Source: Ectobacillus polymachus (GTDB taxonomy: Bacteria; Bacillota; Bacilli; Bacillales; Bacillaceae_G). Taken from it: a DNA stretch of 64,000 bases. The notes under the pieces were generated by a model. The model was not told where the DNA came from and ran no database searches. It saw only the letters and a program-made list of their open reading frames with translations. Below are positions 35,704-44,216 of this stretch, one piece after another. A program made the translations under genes and the position numbers. The stretch spans positions 62,001-126,000 of the forward strand of contig NZ_JBLREB010000005.1 of assembly GCF_048159605.1 (NCBI RefSeq), read 5' to 3'. The first letter of the stretch is position 1. Each line of letters opens with the position of its first letter.

Positions 35704-36339
35704 CTAGAGAAGCTGTGAAATTCCAACTATGCTTTTATAAAAAAAGTAAACAGAAAATCCAATTAAAATAAGCCCAGCAATAATAGAACTCCATTTCATA
35801 AACGTTGCATTAATAAAGTTTCGAGTTACTTGAATAATAGCCAATAAACCAAGATCATGAACTAAAATTCCTGTTAAAATACCTGAAGCAACTAATAAAA
35901 AAGTATAGGAATTCACATGGCTTAAAGAAGCAGCAAGTACCGTTCCGAATATACCCAACCAAAAAATAAGATTCGCTGGCGAAATCGCAATCATAAACCC
36001 ATTTGCATACGATTTTAAGAAAGATCTCTTTGGAGCATCATCACCTAAAGCTATATCGTGGTTTGCATTCTTTATACTATCCCATCCGATGTATAACAAA
36101 AAGAGAAAGCCTAATACCCACATTACTAACTCTATTACAGGATTCGTTAAAAACGATGAAAATCCAAAATAGATTAACAATATCATAGTGAAATCAATTG
36201 TCATACCACCAATTCCTACTAGCCACCCATGAAAAAAGCCATTCTTTAACCCTTGCTTCGTCATCTCTACCGTCATTGCACCTACAGGCAGAGATAATGA
36301 TATGCCTAAAATGACATATGTAAAATAAGTTGTAAACAT
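35704..36339 (-). CDS. LysE family translocator
   Basis: 211 aa, six membrane helices, LysE/RhtB exporter superfamily for amino acids or related small molecules. N-terminal signature SLPVGAMTVEMTKQGLKNGFFHGWLVGIGG (about 17-45) and the SPANLIFWLGIFGTVLA motif. ATG 36339 is preferred because AAGGGGGAG lies just upstream; the frame is open nine codons further. Substrate unknown. Confidence 0.88.
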   Translation of the reverse strand: MFTTYFTYVILGISLSLPVGAMTVEMTKQGLKNGFFHGWLVGIGGMTIDFTMILLIYFGFSSFLTNPVIELVMWVLGFLFLLYIGWDSIKNANHDIALGDDAPKRSFLKSYANGFMIAISPANLIFWLGIFGTVLAASLSHVNSYTFLLVASGILTGILVHDLGLLAIIQVTRNFINATFMKWSSIIAGLILIGFSVYFFYKSIVGISQLL

Positions 36340-36451
36340 ATAACTCCCCCTTATCAACAAACACATACAAACTATGTATTTATATAATAAACATACTATA
36401 TTTATACAAATTCTACAAATAACTACAAGATCTTATTGTTTTTTATCTCCA

Positions 36452-36494
36452 TAAAAAAATCTTGTGTATGCATGAACTGCATCACAAGATTTTC
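36452..36494 (-). terminator. Terminator of yhbH
   Basis: AAAATCTTGTG / CACAAGATTTT with a 15-16-nt loop; on the reverse strand the stem is followed by seven T. Confidence 0.85.
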
Positions 36495-36506
36495 TTATAA
36501 TGACTT

Positions 36507-37682
36507 CTAACTGCTTTTCTCCGCAGCCTCCTGCCGAAAGAAGCTTTTCATTGCATGAAAGACATCTGCTTTTTGCTTTAAAATATAGTAGCGAAACTTC
36601 TCATCTTCAATATTTTTATATGCGGACATCAGTGTAGAGTGACGATTGTACTGGTTCACTTCCCCATATCCAAACATATTGCTTATCTTCATCAGATCTT
36701 TGACAAATGATACACAACGCGCATTGTCTGATGTGAGGTTATCACCGTCTGAGAAGTGGAAAGGATAAATATTGTAGCGAGCTGGAGTATATTTGGATTC
36801 AATGAGTTCTAGTGCAAGCCGGTATGCTGAGGAGCATATGGTTCCGCCGCTTTCTCCTTTTGAGAAGAAGTCTTCCTCTGATACAACCTTAGCTTCTGTA
36901 TGGTGTGCAATGAATTCGATGTCGACTGTTTCATACTTCGTTCGTAGAAACCGTACCATCCAGAAAAAGAAGCTACGGGCCATATATTTTTCCCAGATTC
37001 CCATCGAACCACTCGTATCCATCATCGCGAGTACGACGGCTTTTGATTCCGGCTTTAGCACTTCATTCCACGTTCGGAATTTTAAATCCTCAGGGTGAAT
37101 GGGATAGAAGGATGGTTTCCCTGTCATTGCATTCCGCTTGTATGCAGTTAGCATCGTTCGCTTTTTATCGATATTTCCCATTAGCCCGGTTTTACGAATA
37201 TCATTAAATTCAATATGTTCTATTTTGTTTTCATCCGTTTCCTTACGTTTTAAATTCGGTAATTCTAGCTGATGAAAGAGAGCTTCCTCTAGCTCCATAA
37301 GTGATACTTCTGCCTCATAATAATCCTCACCTGCTTGATCACCAGCTCCCTGCCCTTTACCTGCACCCTTTTGCTTACCGTTTCCGGTTCCATCACGAGC
37401 CACAACATCTCCAACTTTACTATTGCCGTTCCCTTGTCCTACATGCTTATTTTTATCATAATTATAGCGAATTTTATATTCATCCAATGAACGAATGGGT
37501 ATTTTTACAACGTCCCTGCCGTTTGACATGATGATGCTTTCTTCCGTTATTAAATCAGCCAGATTATTTTTAATCGCTTCCTGTACTTTTTCCTTATGAC
37601 GTTGTTGATCATCATGACCTTTTCTATGGAGGGACCAATCTTCGCGAGCAATCGTGTAATTCTGTTTACTAGTATCGGTCAT
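36507..37682 (-). CDS. yhbH: Sporulation protein YhbH (DUF444)
   Basis: 391 aa DUF444 family with a vWA-like C-terminal domain whose metal-site motif is LAMMDTSGSMG (about 216-226). The N-terminal part is basic and contains a Gly-rich, Lys-rich linker (about 92-115). In B. subtilis yhbH is sigma-E-dependent and paired with prkA; the same pair occurs here with prkA upstream. The region 37683-37936 upstream of it carries GTCAATTATT ... CATAAGAT on the reverse strand, a loose sigma-E-like pattern, not more. Confidence 0.92.
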   Translation of the reverse strand: MTDTSKQNYTIAREDWSLHRKGHDDQQRHKEKVQEAIKNNLADLITEESIIMSNGRDVVKIPIRSLDEYKIRYNYDKNKHVGQGNGNSKVGDVVARDGTGNGKQKGAGKGQGAGDQAGEDYYEAEVSLMELEEALFHQLELPNLKRKETDENKIEHIEFNDIRKTGLMGNIDKKRTMLTAYKRNAMTGKPSFYPIHPEDLKFRTWNEVLKPESKAVVLAMMDTSGSMGIWEKYMARSFFFWMVRFLRTKYETVDIEFIAHHTEAKVVSEEDFFSKGESGGTICSSAYRLALELIESKYTPARYNIYPFHFSDGDNLTSDNARCVSFVKDLMKISNMFGYGEVNQYNRHSTLMSAYKNIEDEKFRYYILKQKADVFHAMKSFFRQEAAEKSS

Positions 37683-37936
37683 TCTCTGCCCTCCTTTTCC
37701 TCATTAAAATATGAGCAGCATATAGTCTCTATCAAGCTTTTTGATTAAATATAATTCACACTTTCCTACTTCTTTGCATAACGTATTGTGTCGGCTTTTT
37801 TTCATTGATGGTTGATTACTCTATCTTATGCGGCATGCATAAATAATTGACAACTATTTTGTAGAATACATAGCTTGTTTTTTTCCGTTTTTAAGCAATG
37901 TAATCCTCTATAATCTCTCTTTCTAGTATCGGTATT

Positions 37937-37984
37937 AAAAAAAAACGGCGAAAAAGGGAATCTTCGTTCCCTTTACGTCGTCAT
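37937..37984 (-). terminator. Terminator after prkA
   Basis: Reverse strand GACGACGTAAAGGGAA / TTCCCTTTTTCGCCGT followed by nine T. It lies between prkA and yhbH, so yhbH probably has its own promoter. Confidence 0.88.
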
Positions 37985-38010
37985 TGTATCTAGATTGAAG
38001 GGTAAGTAGG

Positions 38011-39906
38011 TTATCGGTTCAACAAACTTCCTACATAGCGCAGAAGTTCATTAGCAGAAGTGGAGTTGTAGCCGTGTTCATCGATGAGGCGAGCGACAAC
38101 TTCATTAATTTTCTTCAGTTGACTTTCATCCGGTGTCTTAGAGGAGGTTGTAATTTTTACGACATCCTTTAAGTCGGCAAATAATTTTTTCTGAATGGCT
38201 TCGCGAAGACGTTCGTGGGAATTATAATCAAATCTCTTTCCTTTACGTGCATAGGCGGAAATCCGGATGAGTATTTCTTCTCGGAACGCCTTTTTTGCGT
38301 TTTCCGAGATGCCAATTTGTTCTTCAATCGAACGCATAAGCTTTTCGTCTGGATTCATTTCTTCTCCGGTTAATGGATCACGAAGCTTTGCTTTGTTACA
38401 ATAGGCCTCTACATTATCTAAGTAGTTATCCATTAACGTTTTTGCAGATTCCTCGTAAGAATAAACAAAGGCTTTCTGCACTTCTTTCTTTGCGATATTA
38501 TCATATTCCTTACGGGCAAGCGAAATGAAATTCATGTATCGTTCTCGATCTTCATTATTAATGGATGGATGCTGATCCAATCCATCTTTCAAGGAGCGTA
38601 GTACATCGAGCGCATTAATAGATGGAACCTCTTTTCGGATAATCGTAGAAGAAATCCTGTTAATGACGTAGCGGGGATCGATACCTCCCATTCCCTCATC
38701 CTGAAATTCGCGTTGCATCTCCTCTACATCAATGGTATTGAATCCTTCTACAAGTTCTCCATCATACAAACGCATTTTCTTCATTAAATCAATATCTGCC
38801 CTTTTCGGTTCCTTTAAACGAGTTAAAATTGTAAACATCGCAGCAACACGAAGGGTATGAGGAGCAATGTGAACGTCTGAAACATCGCTATCCCGAATCA
38901 TTTTCTCATAAATACGTTCTTCCTCGCTTACACGTAAATTGTAAGGAATCGGCATAACAATAATACGCGAGTGCAGCGCCTCATTCTTCTTGTTGGCAAT
39001 AAACGAACGATACTCGGTTTCGTTCGTATGGGCAACGATCAATTCATCAGCAGAGATGAGTGCAAACCGGCCCGCTTTAAAGTTTCCTTCCTGCGTTAAA
39101 GATAGCAAATGCCAGAGAAATTTCTCATCGCACTTTAGCATTTCCTGAAATTCCATCATGCCTCGATTTGCTTTATTAAGCTCGCCATCAAAGCGGTAAG
39201 CACGAGGATCAGATTCCGATCCATACTCAGCAATGGTAGAAAAATCGATACTTCCTGTTAAATCAGCAATGTCTTGTGACTTTGGATCGGATGGACTAAA
39301 GGTACCAATTCCAACTCGGCGATCTTCTGAGAAAAAGATGCGTTCAATCAAGACATCTTCAATATGACCATTGTATTCCTTCTCAAGCCGCATTACATTT
39401 AAAGGCGATAAATTCCCCTCAATCCGAACTCCATACTCCTCATGGAAATCTTGGCGTAAATGCTGCGGAATAAGATGAAGTGGATCTTCATGCATAGGGC
39501 ATCCTTTAATGGCATAGACAGCACCTTGATCGGTTAGCGAATAGGCTTCAAGCCCTCTTTTCAACATCGTAACTAGTGTAGATTTCCCACCGCTTACGGG
39601 ACCCATTAGTAGTAAAATCCGTTTTCTTACATCAAGACGCTTTGCTGATGGATGAAAATATTCCTCTACAAGTCGCTCTAAGGCATCCTCTAACCCATAA
39701 AGCTGATTACTGAAAAATTGATATTGCTTCTTACTATCCATTTCCGCAATCCCGGCATCTTTTATCATATTATAAATTCGAGAATGTGCTGTTTGCGCTA
39801 CTTGAGGTCTTTCTTTTACAATTTCTAAATACTCTGCAAATGTTCCTTCCCATTTTAGCTGCTGTTCTGCTTCTCTATATTGCTCAATCTTTTTTAAGAT
39901 GTCCAT
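38011..39906 (-). CDS. prkA: PrkA AAA+ protein (serine protein kinase / protease-like)
   Basis: 631 aa, full length. N-terminal PrkA AAA domain with Walker A GPVSGGKST (about 102-110) and a C-terminal PrkA domain from about residue 390 to 630 (EEMNPDEKLMRSIEEQIGISENAKKAFREEILIRI). Involved in sporulation in B. subtilis; described first as a kinase and later as having a proteolytic role. Partner gene yhbH follows after a terminator. The start ATG 39906 has GGGGAGGG upstream. Confidence 0.95.
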   Translation of the reverse strand: MDILKKIEQYREAEQQLKWEGTFAEYLEIVKERPQVAQTAHSRIYNMIKDAGIAEMDSKKQYQFFSNQLYGLEDALERLVEEYFHPSAKRLDVRKRILLLMGPVSGGKSTLVTMLKRGLEAYSLTDQGAVYAIKGCPMHEDPLHLIPQHLRQDFHEEYGVRIEGNLSPLNVMRLEKEYNGHIEDVLIERIFFSEDRRVGIGTFSPSDPKSQDIADLTGSIDFSTIAEYGSESDPRAYRFDGELNKANRGMMEFQEMLKCDEKFLWHLLSLTQEGNFKAGRFALISADELIVAHTNETEYRSFIANKKNEALHSRIIVMPIPYNLRVSEEERIYEKMIRDSDVSDVHIAPHTLRVAAMFTILTRLKEPKRADIDLMKKMRLYDGELVEGFNTIDVEEMQREFQDEGMGGIDPRYVINRISSTIIRKEVPSINALDVLRSLKDGLDQHPSINNEDRERYMNFISLARKEYDNIAKKEVQKAFVYSYEESAKTLMDNYLDNVEAYCNKAKLRDPLTGEEMNPDEKLMRSIEEQIGISENAKKAFREEILIRISAYARKGKRFDYNSHERLREAIQKKLFADLKDVVKITTSSKTPDESQLKKINEVVARLIDEHGYNSTSANELLRYVGSLLNR

Positions 39907-40076
39907 TGCTAGCCCTCCCCATCTTCTTGTTACAAAAAGGATTATTATAAACTATGCGAGGATGTCCCGAAACATTCGTAGGAATACATATTGCCAAAAT
40001 CTTGAAGTTTATGAGACAATACAGTTGCAATAAGGCTAGCAGTACTGGGAAGATAACCAAAAGGAGGAGAACTACT

Positions 40077-40169
40077 ATGAAATTCATTCTAATTTTATTG
40101 GTAATTATCGTCTTTTTAAGCGCAATCTTCACAGCAGGCTTTAACGACAAACCTAAATCCAGATTATAA
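40077..40169 (+). CDS. 30-residue membrane peptide, unknown
   Basis: MKFILILLVIIVFLSAIFTA then GFNDKPKSRL: one hydrophobic helix and a short basic tail. AAAAGGAGGAG lies 8 nt before ATG 40077, and a strong terminator follows the stop. The compact promoter-to-terminator unit supports a real small gene. Function unknown. Confidence 0.7.
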   Translation: MKFILILLVIIVFLSAIFTAGFNDKPKSRL

Positions 40170-40178
40170 TTGCATAGT

Positions 40179-40221
40179 AAAAGAGGATGCCTCTATAAAA
40201 TAGAAAGGGCATCCTCTTTGT
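40179..40221. terminator. Bidirectional terminator
   Basis: AAAGAGGATGCC and GGCATCCTCTTT, 12-bp perfect stem between the small peptide gene and convergent trmL. Confidence 0.88.
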
Positions 40222-40241
40222 TTTTTGAAATTTATTTATTC

Positions 40242-40730
40242 TTAATAGGTAATCTTCTCATCTAATCCCGGATAGTTCTGTTGACGCAGTGCTTCGTAAA
40301 CGAGAATTGCTGCAGTATTTGATAAATTTAATGCGCGAACCTTATCGGTCATTGGGACACGCAAGCAATGATCAAAGTTTTCTTGAATAACATTAGCTGG
40401 CAGACCATTTGTTTCTCTGCCGAACACAAAATAGATATCCTTGTTTACCTCACTATAATCAAAGGACGTATGCGACTTTTCTCCGTATTTCGTTAGAAAA
40501 TATTTATCTCCCTCTGGATTCTTTTCAAAGAATTCTTCTATGCTATCGTAATATCTCACATCAACGTACTGCCAGTAGTCAAGACCAGCACGTTTTAGCA
40601 TTTTATCATCGGTTGAAAAGCCCAACGGACGAATTAAATGTAAAACCGTTCCTGTTGCTGCACAAGTACGGGCAATATTTCCTGTATTAGCTGGAATTTC
40701 TGGTTGAAACAAAACAACATGTATACCCAT
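40242..40730 (-). CDS. trmL: tRNA (cytidine(34)-2'-O)-methyltransferase TrmL
   Basis: 162-aa SPOUT-class methyltransferase modifying the wobble base of tRNA-Leu isoacceptors. N-terminal VLFQPEIPANTGNIARTCAATG, central FVFGRETNGLP and C-terminal VPMTDKVRALNLSNTAAILVYEALRQ are the three conserved SPOUT motifs forming the SAM knot. Length is that of the minimal YibK/CspR type. Start ATG 40730 with AGGTG upstream. Confidence 0.95.
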   Translation of the reverse strand: MGIHVVLFQPEIPANTGNIARTCAATGTVLHLIRPLGFSTDDKMLKRAGLDYWQYVDVRYYDSIEEFFEKNPEGDKYFLTKYGEKSHTSFDYSEVNKDIYFVFGRETNGLPANVIQENFDHCLRVPMTDKVRALNLSNTAAILVYEALRQQNYPGLDEKITY

Positions 40731-40806
40731 TCTAATTCACCTCTACCTTTCTCTACATGGTATTATAACACTTCGGCTTAAAATGAGAAAAGGTGAGGCA
40801 TAGGAA

Positions 40807-41691
40807 TCACATGTTGTCTATAATATGAAAGAACTTATATTTCATTCGCGGTGTATACTTACTAGAATCCTTATAGGCCCAATACCTACGGCGGCTATCG
40901 GCAGAATGGGCGTTCACTAGCGGCATACCGTTAGCATCTTTAGCCGTCACAATAGTCGTATGATTCCAGCGACCATCGTTTTCAAAATCATAAATAATAA
41001 TATCTCCTAGCTTCAATTCTTCCGCGGTTTCTACTATCCTTGCTCGGAGCCCTTGGGTATTTCGAGATAAGTACCCATGAAAGGAATGTGCAACTGCCCA
41101 GCTATAGCTCCATTGATTTTGGCTTTGCCACCATCCGCTTCCAACATTTGGGTACCCCTTCATCGGCACTTCTCCAGCACGTAAGCATTGTGAAATATAG
41201 TTCGTACAATTGTCTTGAAAATTTTTGTATGCTGGATTTCTTCCATTCCACCATGCCTCTGCATATTTAACAGCCTCTAGACGATTATAGTTATATGGCT
41301 GCTTTCCTTTCGTAATTTCACGATTTAATTCTTCAGAAGGCACTTCCATCTCCGGCTGATGAAGAAACTTATCTATAATAGGAAGAAAATTACCTAGAAT
41401 AAGGATTCGATCCATCTTCTCTTCTTCCACATACATAAGGGTGTTTTGCTTAATAAAGTATTGAATATGCAAACTATATTGAATTTCTTTTCGATCTCCT
41501 ACTGTCAATTCTCGCACAGCTGTAACTACAACATTACACTTAACTACCTCTGCATTTCTCTCCTGCATCACTTCTTTTCTTCGCTTTACAATAGCTAGTA
41601 AATCAGCAGGCATATCCTCCGATTCATCATTTCCTGTCACTGTCTTTAAAAACTTTTGCATTAAAGCCCGTAATTGGTCCTTCACATTCAC
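40807..41691 (-). CDS. Amidase-domain protein (YhbB-like)
   Basis: 294 aa. The C-terminal half (about 140-290) fits the putative amidase domain family (PF12671): YNRLEAVKYAEAWWNGRNPAYKNF, DNCTNYISQCLRAGEVPM with the likely catalytic Cys, and HTTIVTAKDANGMPLVNAHSADSRRR with His. The N-terminal half is a helical, non-enzymatic region; no signal peptide is obvious. It lies between trmL and queG, as yhbB-like genes do near yhbA/queG. Probable cell-wall or sporulation role is inferred. Confidence 0.83.
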   Translation of the reverse strand: MNVKDQLRALMQKFLKTVTGNDESEDMPADLLAIVKRRKEVMQERNAEVVKCNVVVTAVRELTVGDRKEIQYSLHIQYFIKQNTLMYVEEEKMDRILILGNFLPIIDKFLHQPEMEVPSEELNREITKGKQPYNYNRLEAVKYAEAWWNGRNPAYKNFQDNCTNYISQCLRAGEVPMKGYPNVGSGWWQSQNQWSYSWAVAHSFHGYLSRNTQGLRARIVETAEELKLGDIIIYDFENDGRWNHTTIVTAKDANGMPLVNAHSADSRRRYWAYKDSSKYTPRMKYKFFHIIDNM

Positions 41692-41748
41692 TCGTGCTTC
41701 CCCCCTTACCTATTACAATATGATAAGAGGGTTGTACCATAACCATAA

Positions 41749-42882
41749 TTATTGTGTTAGCAAATCTATTCCCTTTTTCATCTCAAGCCGGACTTGTTCA
41801 TTCGTCTCTCTTTCCTTAGCCTTTACAATATCATCCAATACATTCCGCTTTCCAATTTTCCCTAGCGCCCAAGCTGCAGTTCCACGCATGACAGGACGAG
41901 GATCTTCCTTCATCACACGCAGCAAATCTGGTATAGCCGATTCATCCTTAAAATGCGCCACCGCCAAAATGGCATTGCGTTGAATTGGTTTCTTTCCACG
42001 CCACGAGCCGGACATACTCCCGTACTTTTCTTTAAACTCACGGTTACTTATAGTGAGAAGAGGCTTTAGCAACGGCTTCACTAGCTCCGGATCTGGCTCC
42101 ATTTCAGGATGAACATGAAAATCAATCCCCTTATTCTTCGGACAAACCGCCTGACATGTATCACAGCCGTACAACCGATTTCCAATAATAGAACGGAATT
42201 CATCCGGCATGAAATCTTTCGTTTGCGTCAAAAAACTAATGCATCGCTGGCTGTTAAGTTGTCCTCCTTGCACAAGTGCGCCAGTAGGACAAGCCTCTAC
42301 ACACTTATTACATGATCCGCACTCATTCTCAGCCTTCGTATCAGAAGAAAACGGAATATTCGTTATCATTTCAGCTAAATAAAGATACGTTCCGAATGTA
42401 GAAGATAGGATTGCACAATTTTTCCCGCTCCAACCGATACCTGCCCGCTCTGCAACAGCCCGGTCACTCAATTCTCCTGTATCTACCATTGATACGATTT
42501 GAGCATCTGGCACTCGCTCTCTAAGAAATACTTCAAGCTGCTCTAATCGTTTTCGCAAAATGCTATGATAATCCTGTCCCCACGAAGCACGGCAAAATAT
42601 CCCGCGGTATGCTCCTTTTTTACTTCGAGGTGCATTCGCAAGCTTAGACGGGTAAGCTAACCCAATTGCAATGATTGACCTAGCGCCTGGTAGAAGCTTC
42701 TCCGGTTCGGTTCGTTTTTCGATATCTGGTTCTTCAAATCCAGACCGATACCCTAGCTCCTCCTGCTGAATCAGTCTTTGCTTTAATTCTGCAAAAGGAG
42801 AAGCGCCTGCAAACCCGATAGCATCGATCCCTATTTCCTTACTATATACAATAAGCTCCTGCTTCAATTGTTCCGCATTCAT
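41749..42882 (-). CDS. queG: Epoxyqueuosine reductase QueG
   Basis: 377 aa cobalamin- and Fe-S-dependent enzyme for the last step of queuosine biosynthesis on tRNA. Two 4Fe-4S motifs: CGSCNKCVEACPTGAL (about 188-203) and CDTCQAVCPKN (about 240-250). The C-terminal region holds HEAT-like repeats (PIQRNAILAVAHFKDESAIPDLLRVM and GTAAWALGKIG). MVDTGELSDRAVAERAGIGW is the conserved active-site segment. Start ATG 42882 with AGGA upstream. Confidence 0.95.
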   Translation of the reverse strand: MNAEQLKQELIVYSKEIGIDAIGFAGASPFAELKQRLIQQEELGYRSGFEEPDIEKRTEPEKLLPGARSIIAIGLAYPSKLANAPRSKKGAYRGIFCRASWGQDYHSILRKRLEQLEVFLRERVPDAQIVSMVDTGELSDRAVAERAGIGWSGKNCAILSSTFGTYLYLAEMITNIPFSSDTKAENECGSCNKCVEACPTGALVQGGQLNSQRCISFLTQTKDFMPDEFRSIIGNRLYGCDTCQAVCPKNKGIDFHVHPEMEPDPELVKPLLKPLLTISNREFKEKYGSMSGSWRGKKPIQRNAILAVAHFKDESAIPDLLRVMKEDPRPVMRGTAAWALGKIGKRNVLDDIVKAKERETNEQVRLEMKKGIDLLTQ

Positions 42883-43153
42883 TCGCGTCCTCCCACAGAC
42901 TAGTTCTACTTACACTTTATTTTACAACAATAAAAAACGCAATATCCCGTTTAATCTAAGAAACGGAACACTGCGTTGATAACAAGTGCTATGAAGAATA
43001 TAAGTGCAAGAATAGAAAGGCTTTTATATAAACATTACCTTTTCTCTATGCGTTATTAAGAACACGAGTATTATTATAGCACTCATTCGACAAATCCTCA
43101 ATGCTTTTTGCGGAAAAAGTCGAAAAATATAAAATTTCTATTTTTTTATAGCA

Positions 43154-43187
43154 GAAAGGGCGACCCATGCCCATGGAACGCCCTTTC
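43154..43187. repeat. Inverted repeat in the queG-dsbA-like gap
   Basis: GAAAGGGCG / CGCCCTTTC with a 16-nt loop containing GCCCATGG; no T-tract. It lies 15 bp before the bcr1-like repeat. The preceding part of the gap (42883-43153) has one doubtful small frame described under findings. Confidence 0.5.
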
Positions 43188-43201
43188 CAGATGTATTTCT
43201 T

Positions 43202-43361
43202 ATAAAGTGAAACTTCCCTCGGTGGGGGTTTTTTCTCATCCCCACCGAGGGTTAGCCCGCCCAATCAGGCTTTTACGGGCAGCTATCCCCTACTTAGCCT
43301 TTTTCTGATTTCTCTAAGCAGTCTTGAAGTGGGGGTGTTACTGCCCTAAAATAGCGTGATA
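43202..43361 (+). repeat. bcr1-like structured intergenic repeat, copy 2
   Basis: Starts ATAAAGTGAAACTTCCCTCG like copy 1, hairpin CCCTCGGTGGGG / CCCCACCGAGGG, then AGCCCGCCCAATCAGGC, and long-range pair GGGCAG ... CTGCCC. Same orientation as copy 1 at 24043. Confidence 0.75.
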
Positions 43362-43367
43362 CACACT

Positions 43368-44018
43368 TTATTTCTTTTCTTTTTCGTCAATTGCTTGTTT
43401 AATGCTGTCATAATAAGAATTCGTAAGCTTACCGTCTACATACACAGTAGGAGCCCCTTGTGTATTAAGTTTTAGAGCAATATCTTTGTCATTTTGCACA
43501 GCATCAATGATTTCTTTGCTCTTTAAATCCTGTTGGAATTGAGATAGATTGATTTCTGGAAGCTTCGTTTTCACTAAATCGGTTAAAAACTGTTCTGTAA
43601 TCCATTCCTTTTGTTCACTCTGCTGACTAGCATACATCTCATCATAAAATTTCCAAAAAGCATCCTTATTTTGCTTATAAATTGCTTCACCAGCTTGGGC
43701 AGCTAAAGTAGAGTCCTTCCCGACAAATGGAAAATTAATAAAATGCAGTTGTACCTTTCCTGTGTCAATGTAATCTTTCTTAAGCTGAGGAAGAACAGTC
43801 GTATCCCATGTACGGCAAGCTGCACATTTAAAATCACCAAATTCAACTACATGAATAGGCGCATCCGCTTTTCCTAATGTTTGTTGAACACTGTAATCAA
43901 ACGGATCTTTCTTACTTTCCTTATTCTTCTGCATCATGGTAAAGGCAATAGCACCTGCCATAATTAATAAAGCTATAGAAAAAACAATAAATAAAATGGA
44001 AGCATTTTTCGTTTTCAT
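43368..44018 (-). CDS. DsbA/BdbD-like thiol-disulfide oxidoreductase
   Basis: 216 aa, membrane-anchored (hydrophobic residues about 7-27) with an extracellular thioredoxin/DsbA fold. Active site CAAC in GDFKCAACRTWDTT (about 57-70); the cis-Pro loop is GAPTVYVDG near 191-199. Catalyses disulfide formation or exchange in exported proteins, like BdbD. No bdbC partner is adjacent. Stand-alone gene. Confidence 0.9.
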   Translation of the reverse strand: MKTKNASILFIVFSIALLIMAGAIAFTMMQKNKESKKDPFDYSVQQTLGKADAPIHVVEFGDFKCAACRTWDTTVLPQLKKDYIDTGKVQLHFINFPFVGKDSTLAAQAGEAIYKQNKDAFWKFYDEMYASQQSEQKEWITEQFLTDLVKTKLPEINLSQFQQDLKSKEIIDAVQNDKDIALKLNTQGAPTVYVDGKLTNSYYDSIKQAIDEKEKK

Positions 44019-44171
44019 TCTTTATACCTCTTCACTAATTTTTCATTCAATTAACGTAAGTATAACAGTCTTTTCATACTTTCACACATATATACTATGA
44101 TAACAAGCTTTGTATCCTAACGTCCAATATCGCACACGTTGACACAATATTGACACAATTCACATTCAAAA

Positions 44172-44200
44172 TAAAAAGAGCGCCCTTTTCAGGACGCTCA
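44172..44200 (-). terminator. Terminator of the LPDTA surface protein gene
   Basis: Reverse strand GAGCGTCCT-gaaa-AGGGCGCTC followed by TTTTTATTTT. Confidence 0.85.
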
Positions 44201-44216
44201 ATCACGTTAAGTAGCA

